Origin: Escarpia spicata
Taxonomy: Eukaryota > Annelida > Polychaeta > Sabellida > Siboglinidae
Direction: 5' to 3'
Assembly: GCA_963995525.1 (NCBI GenBank)
Contig: OZ023211.1
Location: 57,982,420-58,046,419 of the forward strand
DNA length: 64,000 nucleotides
Notes under the pieces: generated by a model
The model's input: only the letters and a program-made list of their open reading frames with translations
Told to the model about the DNA's origin: nothing
Database searches by the model: none
Part shown: in pieces, positions 7,167-29,500 of the stretch
Layout of the letters: the number at the start of each line of letters is the position of its first letter
How positions within the stretch are numbered: the stretch's first letter is position 1
Program-made: the position numbers and the translations under genes

Positions 7167-8602
7167 TGAAGGACGAGCTCATGGAAAACGCACCTCCTGA
7201 GGCAATTGCCTCACCTCACGAATCGGGATGGATGCAGAGCGAGCTCTTCGTGAAGTGGTTCGAACACTTCATGCGGCATGCTAATCCGACCAGCGAGAGA
7301 CCAGTGCTGCTAATTCTTGATGGTCACAAGACGCACACAAATAAACTGCCCTTCGTTGAAATGGCACGCAATAACCATGTGACTGTCCCGTGCCCTATAC
7401 CTCCGCACTGCAGCCACCAGATGCAGCCACTTGACGTCAGTTTCATGTAGCCGCTCATATATGTATACTATATGCAATCGATCGAGAACTGGCTGCGCAA
7501 TCACCCTGGGCGAGTGGTCACAATCTTCCAGACCGCAGGGCTATTCAGAAGTGCATATACCTTCGAGCATCAACAATGCTGACTGCTGTCAATGGGTTCC
7601 GGCAAACCGGCATATGGCCCATTGATAGGCATGTCTTCCTTCATCACGATTTTGCCGCAGCAGCACCAACAGACATCGAGCTTAGAGGATGTGGCTTCAC
7701 GTGCAGCAGGCGATGGACTGACCCCTCAAGCAGTTCAACAAGCGGACAGCGACATTGTCCCACATGCAGCGCTTGCATTCGGTGTTGCCGAGGCTCCGCG
7801 AGACACTGTTCTGAATGGAACTGGCATCGACTTGGCACCAGTTCCAGCATGTGGCAGTTTGGCATCGAATGCTGCCCCTGTGTGTTGGCCACAACGGTAG
7901 CCGACGTGGACTTGGTAACAAATGTCGATGGCAACGGTATGGGATCTCCACAAAGAAGCCAGAGAAGCACAGCTGTTCCCATCACGACCATGTCGCCTAT
8001 TCCCAAAGTGGGCGAACAAACACCCAGAAAAAGCCGCCGACGTGGAAAGACCTGCGTCATCACACTCAGCCCCTACAAACGAGAAAGAAGAAGAAAGCCA
8101 GCAACAAATCGCCTAATGACGAGTCGCAGCCCAGCGCGAATGGAATGGCTCGTGGAAGCAAGTTGAAGCCCGCAAAGCCATTGCGACACCTCGCGAGCAG
8201 CAAATCGACTTCTAAAGTAGATATATGACACCATGCTTGTATTGCTGCGAGCTGTTTTCGGACAGCAAAAGTCGGGAGAAATGGATAAAATGTGGTGAAT
8301 GCAAAGCGGGGCACATGAGGACTGCGCCGGACATGACAGCGGTGCATTTACATGCGAAATGAGTGATGATGAGTGACTTGCGACAAGAAGGGGCCCACTT
8401 TGCCTTCTCGTTATTTAAAGACACGTTTAAGGGTGGTGTTTTCAGACGCCCATTGCCAATATAAAACATTTTCGTATTGCATCACAAGTTTACATGTTGC
8501 TAGTTAAACGTTGGAACGTAATGTTTCTGAAAATAAAATGTAAATGTTTAAATATTTGGAAAATGTGTGCTGTTTTGTTTTAGCTTAGGGGGCCCACTTT
8601 AT
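7167..8602 (+). mobile_element. pogo/Tigger-like DNA transposon, 3' part of transposase gene, decayed
   Basis: Translation of the plus strand gives a DDE_1 (pogo/CENP-B-type) transposase from KDELMENAPPEA onward: LLILDGHKTHTN with a catalytic Asp, and PPHCSHQMQPLDVSF with the next. A stop and a frame change follow, then NGFRQTGIWPIDRHVF in another frame. Further on (about 8229-8350), a CLYC...KWIKCGECK segment resembles a PHD-type finger that ends some pogo-like transposases. The N-terminal half is missing because the Polinton end directly abuts the reading frame. A GGGGCCCACTTT motif occurs at about 8390 and 8591 and may mark the element end. Several frames are broken, so no functional protein is expected. 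Confidence 0.75.
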
Positions 8603-10540
8603 GTTTATGTTTTTATGTTGACTAAATCAATCAAATGTAGACTGAACTATTAAAAAACAAAGTAACCATGCCCGTAGCCAGGGTGGTTCACAGGGTTCAC
8701 GTGAACCCCCTTTCTCCAAAATGTGAACCCCCCTCAAAATTGCATCTTTAAAATATCAACAACTAATAAATTGTATTCCATGTTTAACAAAAGCGTTAAC
8801 CCCCTCCTCAAAGTTGCTGGATAGTGTTCAAGCATTACAAGGAATGCCAAGAAAGCCTGATTGGTACAGATATTAAAGGGAGAACCCTTATCTAAAATGA
8901 ACATCACTCAATGTATGGAAGTTTGGCTGCAGGGGTCTGTCTCCAATGCCATGTGTGAAAAGGGCATTCACTGGACGAACAATGTGTGTCAAAGGACCAT
9001 TGCATCTAATCAGCCATGGAGAATGACTTCACACTATCCCAGGGTCTCCTGTTATATAAACGCATGGGGTAACAAATCTACAAGAAGCCAGTTTTATATC
9101 AAACGTAAAATTATGAGTCCTAATTGTAGTCACTCAGAGGTGGCAGATGCATGCACATATTGGTGAATGAACGGGGTGACGATGATTGAACAATTATGAG
9201 CACATAAATGAAGCCATATACAATGATTAATTATTTCTCACCAGAACTCTGTTAAAAAGTAAACGAGAGGTGCGTTTTTATATTTTTAGTATACTGATTA
9301 AGGTAACTACTGGCTGTCAAATAGGCTATTCTCAACAAGCAACAATTTAAGATGTGTAGTGAGTGTATTTCTTACAAGCTGCCAACCCGGTAGATAAACT
9401 TATCTGGCTTAACACAAATCATATATTTTTATTATTGCACAGGAACGCGAATTTCTATGAATAATTGTATTTAACCAATACACAATACAAATAAAAATGC
9501 GCGTGCTGATGAGAAATTGTGTAATTGTGTGGCTGTATGGTTGCCGAAATACCGTGGTTGCTAGTTGCGCATGTTTGTAGATCTCAGAACGGGGAGCCTT
9601 ATTGCTGATGAGGAGGCAATTAAGAAAGTGTGAAGGGCCTTTATTATCAATTATTATGTCCATTTTGTGTTCTGTATAGTTGTAAAATACAGTTTGTGTT
9701 TCCTGGAGTCAGTGTGGTGTACAGGATATGGTATTTGACTATTTGACATCTAGAATTTAATTCAAATTCCACAAGAGGACAATATTGTTTATAATCTTCT
9801 AATTACCGGGCATGTTTTATAAAGGTTTGTTAATTTACTAACTTAATTATGTTTATAATAAATTATGGAACTTTTGTACATCAGATCATATAAATATAAT
9901 GTATTAATTGAGTGAGAACCAGATTGTAGATATTACACGTTAACTGTTTATTCTGAAAAATAACTTGGACACGTCCACACTCATTAGTGTCTCGTTTATT
10001 ATATGAAAATTGAACATATTCAAAACAATTGCACACACGACGAAGGGTTTCTAGTAAATATTCAGTTATATTAACAATATACTATCACTGCGTGTTGGCA
10101 ATTATGAATACAATGGGATGTAAACTAAGCTTAATCAGGCAACAAAATGGGACCAATCTCTACAGACCACATAATATGTGTCCCACTTTGTTTGAAAACA
10201 TACCCCCCCCCAAAAAAAAAGAGACCTCGTTATGGGCCTGCTGGGGATGCTAATGTGGTGTTTGTATATAAGATGAAAGAATACAAGACGACATCTCACA
10301 CCCACTTCAATGTTCTTCCAGTTAGAAATGTAACCTTCTGCATTATGAGCCCGTACGTGAACATGTGGGGGGCCCTCTGCATTGTGAACAAATATAACCC
10401 CACATGAACTTGTAGCGTCCATGCAGGCTGGATTGGTAAAATATGAACCCCTATTGTGAAAAGCTGACTACAGGCCTGGTAACTTTGTGAAAAGGAACAG
10501 TATCTTCCAGCAACTTGTATTCGCGCTCAATGGGTTAACA
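8603..10540. other. Intergenic AT-rich DNA, possible degenerate element
   Basis: No convincing gene. A CCCGTAGCCAGGGTGGTTCACA-like end at about 8670-8690 has a weak inverted match at about 10456-10482 (TGTGAAAAGCTGACTACAGG), so an old 1.8-kb DNA element is possible. A C9A9 run lies at about 10202-10220. Short frames here look random. Confidence 0.35.
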
Positions 10541-10560
10541 TTATTTGCATAGCAGAGTAG

Positions 10561-20050
<9,490 letters not shown>

Positions 20051-21425
20051 GCATGCTCAGATGAGACGGTCACGCGATGATCGGCGAATCAAATTCATTT
20101 GTCATCCAAATGGCATGTGTTACACTTCTCTGTTGCAACAAACATTCACCACTCAGCCGATAGCAAGCAGCGTCAATGATCACATGTTTCTGTTGTATAT
20201 GTACGTGTATATTGGCACATATTGTATTCGTTTGCCTTTGACACTGAATGCTGACAGCTGCGGTGAAATTAGTCATGAGACAGTTCGACGTCGCTTCGCT
20301 TACCGGAAGCCCGGTGAAATTATTTTCGTCGTTGATGGCCAACAGATGAAGATTCGCAAACAATGGGACAGCTTGTTGTAGAAATTGCATGCAGCAACGG
20401 TTTTGTAATGTAATTATTATATTATTATGAAGTGAAATATTGCCGATTCTCTGTTGGTTGTAGCCATAGTAAGAGAGACGCCATTCATTCAGTGTATTGG
20501 AATTGGCTACGGAATTAGCCGGTTTAAATGTTCTTTGTGTGATGGACTTTAATACTTGAAGGCAAGGCCGAGGTGTGGTTTTCGTGGCATGCTGGCCAAA
20601 ATTTATAATGTAAATAGTTGTTTCTATGTGTAAACGCCATTATCACCTCATTCTAAGTGACAGTCAGGGTAAAAGTTTTATGTGCCCAATATGTCAGCTG
20701 ACATTACTGTAAGGTCATTGAAGTTTGTGGTCCGGTCTGTTGATCGAATAACGAAAAGAAGTCTTTATTTGCAAGGTGCTGAATTATACAGATTGCCTTC
20801 CAACTACCACCAGCTTGTACATTATACAACAGTGTAATGTTGGTGGTTGACTGCTATCTAGAAGTGATTTCACAATCACAAGATGTTCTTAAACCCATTA
20901 TCCTGATCTACCATAATAAGGGTGCACAGAGTAAAGCCGCATTGAGTAATTTATGAGAACATTGCGGTAGATGCCAAGTACACTGCAACCAGGTGGAAAC
21001 TATTTGTTGGCAGGACAGAGTTGATTTTAACAGTTGTGTTATTTTGTGAAACTAACAAAACGAGCAATACCAATGTAGGAGAGATTCATGTGGACAAAGG
21101 TGAGTAGGCAATGGAGTGTGTACTAGTCTGACCCCGTCAATTTAACCCTAACCGAACGAACCCCTCATCTCGGGTCAACGTTACCATTAGGTCACAGCAT
21201 TACTGTAACTACTCTGCTTTGATGGAACAGTAATGGTAATCCAAGTGTTGCAGTGGTCTTGTTATGAATCGAGTCATCTGAACAGAACTTAGACATGAGC
21301 AGCCGCCGACTTCTGACACCAGCTGCAGTTTGGTATCTTCCTCTTCAGTATATACAGTGTATAGAACCTAAATCTGGTTTCCCCGGTTGCGGTCTGGTCT
21401 GAAAGGCTGAATTGTATGAAATAAA
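20051..21425 (+). other. YY1 3' untranslated region with candidate poly(A) signal
   Basis: No further exon is seen after the TGA. AATAAA at 21420-21425 is the best distal poly(A) signal. This gives a 3' UTR of about 1.4 kb, although earlier sites cannot be excluded. Confidence 0.45.
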
Positions 21426-21821
21426 ATCCGTAAGATCTTTTACCAATCGGTCGGTCACGCATGTTTTTGTGCCTGCAAATTATGTAACCTCCAAGTCAAT
21501 TGATAATTTCAGAATCATTTCTCTTGCAAATGTTTGCATTTAGAAGTAGATCAGAGAATGTGTGTAATTTGGGAAACTGACATTCAGCATTGAAATGGAA
21601 AACATATTAAACCTTTAAAAACCCACCCGCCATGCGATCCAGTGTGGCGGATCTCCCATTATTTGCTTATGCCCAGGAGGTGGTGGTGTACAAGTGCAGG
21701 AATTGAACCATAAATCTCGGAACAGATACGCCACAATGTAAAACACTTAAAACATCTTTACTAATGTAAGGAAGACATGAAGAAAGAACACCAAACAAAA
21801 ACAAAGATCAGGTGCATAGCT

Positions 21822-21827
21822 TTTATT
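21822..21827 (-). terminator. Candidate poly(A) signal of Rel
   Basis: AATAAA on the minus strand, about 1.75 kb downstream of the Rel stop codon and about 400 bp from the candidate YY1 signal. Confidence 0.4.
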
Positions 21828-23576
21828 AAAAAATGCTATATACAAGCACGTGAAGTTCAGCAGCTACTATTTTTGGTGTGATACACTTGTGCATATAACT
21901 CATACTTCCGACTCAAAATGCTCAGTTTATCAGCATTACGGAATAGCAGTGTTGACTTGACCACAGAAATGGCAACTCGATACGTTGAATGTAAGGCGAC
22001 ACAGCGATATAAAAGTGACACGATATTTACAATGCAAATATATACACAGATCTATACATGACTATAATTTCACAGCTGTCATAGCGAAGGTGTGTGTGTA
22101 ATCCTGTTTGATGGGTGCAGTATGTAGTATATAAGTACCTTTTTTTGGTTACATAAAATGCACTAGGTTGTTAATACGTAACGGTTACTTCGTGGGAAGA
22201 TACCGCTAAACTACAATGTCGGTGGAAGTTGTCAGTGTATTTGTTATACCTCAGAGAGTCAAATTTCAGGTCAGCCCACATCATCTTGCTGGTTACTGGT
22301 TACATGTACAAGACAATCTGCCAGATCATGGCTAATATAAAATCTAGCTTCTTACACAGCTGCTCCTTAAAATGACATCAATCGACAAGTAATAACCTGC
22401 CGCAAGTCCAGGGCGTGCAACTTTACATATATATATATATTATGATGAATATTTCAAGAGAAATTATTTGCAAAATAACTGAAATTTGGTTCAAACACCC
22501 TCCGAGTCATTTAATAGGTGATCAGCTGAACCATGTCATAAAAGAAACACTACTTAGCAATATGCAACTTCCATGCCACATTTGTAAAAATATAGCCTAA
22601 GGCTGAGTGAAATTAAATGTCAAAGTTTTCTATGAAAATTAAAATGTTAAAACTGATCGAATCCATTAGTGACATCCGACTGCGCATCCTAGCAACGGCC
22701 TTTGACGGGCTATATACAACAATGGTAAAAAGGTGTGTTAGTGTCTATTGTAATAATCAAACGAGGGAAACAGTGCACTAGTTTTTCGGCTGCACATATT
22801 TGGCCGGTCACCTTAAGAACTTGTGTATTAATGTCAGGCATTAGAGATGTCAATATCCATCCAACTACTTCTGCATCGTTTCCATGGTAAACAATACACA
22901 ACATTCGATTGCCAAGATGGCGGATCACGTTGACGACTGGACACCAAATAAGGGCAATGACGTACGACCGATAGACTTGATGCCATCAAGATTGAAGACT
23001 ACACACACACTGGTCTAGTGTTGATGAAACTGGTTAAGTACTGGGATATGGGTATCGACAAACGTTGATAGCTTAAAATAACCCATTAATCTGTAAGCAT
23101 AAGTGAACACACTTATTGGGATGTCTTGTGCCAAAAATCTGCGTTCTGCTCAGTGTCTGAGCAGAACATTGGAAGAAACCGCTTGACTATAGAGTGGACG
23201 TCAATTCAAGTCGTACAAATCGGCATCTTCTTTGAAGAATTGATTTAGTGGCAGTTAGATTACTATGACAACAGATGGAAAGTATGGTTACTGCCATGAG
23301 CTGTGTCTTTGTAGGGAATTCATCTAAGTAACTACATCCACATTTCTGTGGGTCAATTCACCTAGTACATTCATCCGAGCGCGAAATGTGGTTGCTTGTG
23401 GACAAACAACATGTCATCATGTCACCTGTCTGTTGTTACACACCAACAGTTTGCATAATCTACACTGCCGTGTGCCACACTGATGTGTCTCCCCACAGTT
23501 TCCGAGCTGCAAGCGTACCAACTTTACTAGATTGTACGCGATTGTTTTGAAGAACTGTACTCGGTCTTGCAGAACG
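21828..23576 (-). other. Rel 3' untranslated region / convergent spacer
   Basis: No gene recognised on either strand. A short (TA)n run lies at about 22423-22440. The rest is ordinary AT-rich sequence compatible with a long 3' UTR. Confidence 0.4.
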
Positions 23577-26500
23577 TCACTTCGGAGGGATGACTTCGTT
23601 CGCACCAATGTTCGGGTCGTGGAGCATATTCGCAAGTCCCGACTCACTCTCGGGGAAGCTCAGTATGCTGCCGAACAAATTATCACTCGGTTGTAATGAG
23701 TCGACGAGGAAGCGTGCTGTGGTGCTGTCGATCGACAACGAGTCGGCGTTTCCAAATGATGTGAGGTCGAGCTGTGATCCATCGATGGTCGTACTGTTGG
23801 TATTGGTGATTGTTGCATTCACGATGGATGCGAGGGGGTCGTTGATGATCTGGTTTGCAGCCATCGCTGTCTCCATGGTGATGCCAGAGTACATGTCTAT
23901 CTGTGACATGGGGAGGGCGCCCGTGTTGTGGATGGAGTACTGGGGGAGGGTGGTGGCTGGGCCGTCACCGAGGTACACACTGTCGCTGGTCATCGTACCT
24001 GCAAACATATCCCAGACAATCAGCCACGCACAGCTGGTTACCATGGTACTGTACCGAGATGTTCTAACCACTGTAAAATGATGTTCTAACCACTGTAAAT
24101 GATGCTCTAACCACTGTACAGTGGTGTTCTAACCAATGTAAAATGATGTTCTAACCACTGTACAGTGGTGTTCTAACCACTGTAAAATGATGCTCTAACC
24201 ACTGTACAGTGGTGTTCTAACCACTGTAAAATGATGTTCTAACCACTGTACAGTGGTGTTCTAACCACTGTACAGTGGTGTTCTAACCACTAGAACTAGA
24301 TATAATGATCTGGCCCCAGGCTGTGAAACATCTGCGTATCAAGACAGTTATGAACAAACGAACACCTTTCCACTATTTCATTTACTACGTCTATTTGATG
24401 CAAATGGATATTTTCTTGGTTGTCAAAGAAATGATCTGAAGCAATGATTTTATATACCATACTTTTTTGACCACCGTGAATCAACAAACATAATTTGTTT
24501 CACCCTAAACCATTTATTGTGTTGAATTTTTGGGTGGCATATTCAGTTTAACAAATTCCAAAGAAATTTTTTTTTTAATGAACAGAATGATGGACTCATA
24601 AATTTTGTGAGTCATTTCCTGGACAGTTTCAACAGTCTAAGCTGATTGAGCCATAAATGTACCAGCTTTGCAATTTACTACATTATATTAACATCTACAT
24701 TACATATACCTGACAAGGTGTAGAACAATTTGTAAAAACTACAATTATACCCACTTGCTTGTTTTCCTCTACGTGATACTTTGGCCTTGAGGCGATCCAT
24801 GACATTTTCTCGTAAACACTCTGCGTCTGGCACTATCAACAAACAACAATGGAACTTCATTTATAAATAAAAGGAGTGTTTGTAAAGAAATCTATAAGCG
24901 TGGGCATTTCTGATTACTTATACTAATACATATTTTATCTGGGTCATGTGAACTGCTCCAGCAACTAATTACTAGAAAACTCTAGACAAATTAGGAAACG
25001 GGGAAATAAGACTCGACAGGGGCGTTGTGATTATATCAGTCACCATACCCCCGGCAGATCGTATTGACAAAACAAAGTTAAGCTGAACCCATTATCCAAT
25101 CATCTCATTGCTATTGCTTAAAACTGGGCTACTGTGCTCCACATATATTACAACTGACTCGGCTAACCTCCATATATTACATAGGATATGTGTCAGGGGT
25201 AGTGTAGACAACTATCACCCCTGGCTTGGAGGTGTTAAGGCTGTATACAATGAAGTCCATAGGAGTGTAATGTTAGTTTTATCACATGGACGTACAGTGT
25301 GATGTATATTAGCACAGATAGTGCGTTAACACTACCAACTATGCGTATAATAAAGCTGTCTCTCTCACCAGAATCATTGAAATACTCGGTGAAGTTATGT
25401 TTGCGTTTCTTCCTGTCCAGACCATCAGGATCTGTGAAGGCAAACATAGCAATGTTACAAAGTATGTCACACCCATAATGCAACTACTTCAACTGATTCT
25501 TTGGGGCAGTAGGATTGTATCTCCTCCCAGGTGCCGATGTCCTCCTCTCTTTCTGTGCTTGCTTCCTTGGACCACTCACCACTGATCTACCAACTGGCAA
25601 TGCATTTAAAAAAGTGGGCCAAGAGGCCCTGAAATCCTTTGGACTAATACGTCTATATGTGATCCTGGCTGACCAAATGAGTGATAAGTGGGAAAAATGG
25701 TAACATTGTTTTCTTTCATTCTTGTAAAGGTTGGGTAGGGTGCTTTACACGGTTTAAAAAATTATGACTGCCACAAAAATTGACGAAGTTATGGAGCATT
25801 GAACATGGTAGGGTTCAAAAAGTTCAAATGAAGCAGGCAGTGCAGCTGATAGCTGCACTGCCTGCATTGTGAGAGTGTCATTGTAGACTGGTCAATTTGT
25901 GTAATAAACTCAAAGTGTTTGCCTGGTATACTCTTGTAATTAGTGATTTGAAGGACATGAACAGATATTAATACTTAATCTTCAGTGCTAGTCTGGTGTA
26001 TTTGACATTTGTACATATCTCCAAGAAGTCTATTACAACACAGTTATATTTACACATTATACAGAATCCAATATACAGACATTATTTCATACATTTATAT
26101 TGAAAATCAATATAAATAATACATTCAACATGCTCACACAATCCTGTAGGTATAGTGGGTACCAGCACACTTCTCAGCCTACAGTACCAAGCTGGTGTGA
26201 AAAACGTCCTGATGTATTTGAACTTCAGCCACTGATTAACTGTCCACCAAGCAGTAGCAGAGCAGTTTTATAATTACAATCAGTTAAGTGGCAGTGATCT
26301 TCCTTTTGTCATTCACGTGATGTTTCTTGTTTTTTGTGAGCAGAGCGGACAAATGGTTATCATATGTAGACAGGTACTGAAAGAAACTGACGTTTTCTAT
26401 AAAAAGAACATGTTTGCCTATCAATGGCATGTATTTCCTATTGTTGCCATTTCTGCCGGGCAGAAACAGTTTCTGCCCGGCAGAAATCAAACAACCATGT

Positions 26501-29500
26501 TGGTAATTATTAATCACATGTTTTTTGGTGAATCATAGTTACAGATCATTAAGGGTTATGATGGAAGTAAAATGTTAACATGCTTACTGTTCACTTATTG
26601 CACCATGTCTTGCATTTAGAGGAATAATTATAATAGAAAATAAAATGTTGTGGCACCTATTTTAAAATACATACATTGATGAGAAACCGGGAATTACTTT
26701 TCTGTGGCCTAAGAATAACTAATTTCACAAACTTCCTGCTTATAATTACATAACAGAAAAGACAACCTCCATATAAAACAACTGCATAAAATAGATATCC
26801 ATGTAAGACACAGACTCCGCATGTGACAGATGTTTTGGGAGGTGCTCAGACAGTTGCTCACCAAACAGTTGCTCACCGGACAGTTGCTCACCGGACAGTT
26901 GCTCACCAAGGTAATAAACAAGCGGACAGTTGCTCACCAAGGTAATAAACAAGCGGACAGTTGCTCACCAAGGTAATAAACAAGCGGACAGTTGCTCACT
27001 CTTACGAAAAAGCTGACAGTTGCTCAGCCTCCGCCTGTCAGTTTCATGACAAAAATGCAAGCGCCAAGTTTTTATTTATGATGTGTTCTAATTGAAACAT
27101 CTACAAACATTATTTAAATAAAACGTGTGTATACATTAATATTATCTGAAATCTGAATATAGATTTGCAGTTTGTTTTACAAGATCGACAGGTTTATGGT
27201 GAACGATAATAGGACCCCGCATCGGCAATCGCAGTGCACAAGTACAACGGTATGACTAATAGGTGCACGACCACGCACGACCAAAATGTATGTAGTGTTG
27301 GTAACCAAGCGGGCTGTTGGTGGCACGTAGGAGGTATGTGTGTGCAGCTCGCCAAATTTCAGAAATGTTCTTCACATTGGAGTAAAAAAATTCGCAACTT
27401 TTATTATCACTTGTGGTAACTCGTCGGTTCCATTTGCCAGGACGCGCTACTGTGCCAAGACTAAATGCTTGTTTGGAAGATTGGATAAAATGCCTAAATT
27501 GAGTAACTCCTGGGTGAAATACAGACTCAAAATTTTTAATAATGCACACACATACCATATATATATACCATCAATGGCCAAACTATCTTCCAACACATTA
27601 TATTACATGATTGTGCGTGGTCGTTCGTCAACTTTGTGGTCGTGCGTGGTTGTGCGCCTTTTAGTCAAACCCCAAATACAATGCTCGTCTATAACTTATA
27701 AACAATGTCAACGACAGGCAAGACACAAGATCAGTTAGACAGTGATTGTTGTTATCACCACCATCTAGTCAATGCAAGGCATGACTTAAATAATCCTTTT
27801 TGTTGTCCGAGCAGCTGTAGATCTACCTAGTCTGTGTTAGTGAGGAATAGCTCAAGCTAAGACTCGATTGCAATTAGCTCACTGGCATTACAAAGCTGGT
27901 CATAAAGGATTTCTTTTGTTTTATTGGCATAATGGTAGATTTCCGGAAGAGAGACACAATAGTTTATACAAAATTACATTGCCATTGTAATAGCGAAGCC
28001 AAATACAGAAATTAAATTAACGTTTTCATAAGAGTGAGTTTTTCTATTTACTTGGTGAGCAACTGTCCAGTGAGCAACTGTCCGTGATTCGTTTTGGGAA
28101 TAGCTGCCAGGTTCTGTTTCCAGGGGTCTACTGGGTGCTGTCTGTTGACATAAGCCTCTGCCAGTGACCAATTACAGATTAGTCACAGTTTCCATGAAAC
28201 AATAGCAGGCAGAGACCCTTCCTCCACAGTCGGGTGGGGTGGACAGTAGCCAGCCAGTTATAAATAGAGCTGCTGGGTTGTTCTAATGCAGTAAACAATT
28301 TAGTTAGCAAATTTATCATTTTAGGGGACCTTTAATGCCCTTAGAATGATTAAATCAAATACAGATTTCTTGTGTACATTGACACTACCACATGAAATGT
28401 ATATGCAAAATTAGAGAACAAATTACTGAACAGTTTTTGAAAAAATAGGCATGTGGAAAATTACCAGTTTTTTGGGCCCTGGGAGCCCTATGGGGCCCTC
28501 AGAACAATTTAATCAAATACAGATTTCTTGTGCATAGTAGCAGTACCCTAAGATACGTCTATGCAAAATTAGAGAAAAAGTTACTGAACGGTTTCCGAGA
28601 TACGGCAGCTAACGGCGGACGGAGAGTGATGGCAATAGTCCGTTGGACCTTCGGCCCAAAGGATTAAAAACACACAATGATGGTTATTTAGAGTTATTTG
28701 CAATTTTGCGATTTGCTTTGCTAGAAGGTTTTTCCCGCGTATGTCACTGGTGTTACTCTAATGGATGAGCAGCATGGGGGATATGTTACCTATTTTTATC
28801 AAATAAACTTATTACGCAGGCTGCCATCTCTATTTCCAGTAGCAAAATTGACAACAAACATTCGTAAAACTCCGTAGGAATTTATAAAAAAAATTATTAA
28901 ACTCACAAAAAAGTCTGAGAAAATGTTGGTTCTCTAAGTAAAAGTATAAACAGAATAGATTCTCAAGTGATGTCCTCTCTAAAGGAAGTGGGTGATATTC
29001 CCACTGCACGTACCTGGGTCTTCTGGGATGTACTGGAATGGCTTGGCTTCGCTGACCTCCCCATCGCTGGGACGGCGTAGCTGGAATTGGACAGTGACGG
29101 GCTGTTTGATCCGTGTGTTCCTGTATGGTGGGGTCCGGATCACAATTGCATACTGCAACCACACAAGTGATACACCTCTGTATTACCATGCCAACCTTGG
29201 AGCACTGTAAGGGCATCTCTTCCAAGGTGCCGAAGTCTACTCTTCTCTTTCTATGTTCATTCGCTTCCTTCAACCATTGGTCTCTCATCTACCAATTGGT
29301 GAGGCATTTCAACAAAACACAATGTTATTTAGAGCTATCATGTTTTTGGTATGCCATGATTTTTCTCTAGGGCCTTTCTCCTACCTGAGAGAATTGAGTG
29401 GTGAACCATTCTCCTACAGAGGGAGCCTCTGTGGGACCATTTTGAACAAGTTTGAAAGGTAGAATATTTACTGTTCACCAAGACAACCAAAATTGAGTCA

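Larger units (their letters stand above)
25432..29013. other. Rel intron 9
   Basis: 3.6 kb holding two short perfect hairpins (25833-25865, 26449-26487), dispersed repeats shared with YY1 introns (26231-26330, 26505-26585, 28320-28670) and a nested pair of small DNA elements (26846-28083). No gene is seen. Confidence 0.65.

Noticed and set aside
7644..8063. Minus-strand frames at 7.6-8.1 kb
   Set aside because: Shadows of the decayed pogo-like transposase on the plus strand.
23590..24081. Plus-strand 163-codon frame at 23.6-24.1 kb
   Set aside because: Antisense shadow of the last Rel exon, which has phase and composition support.
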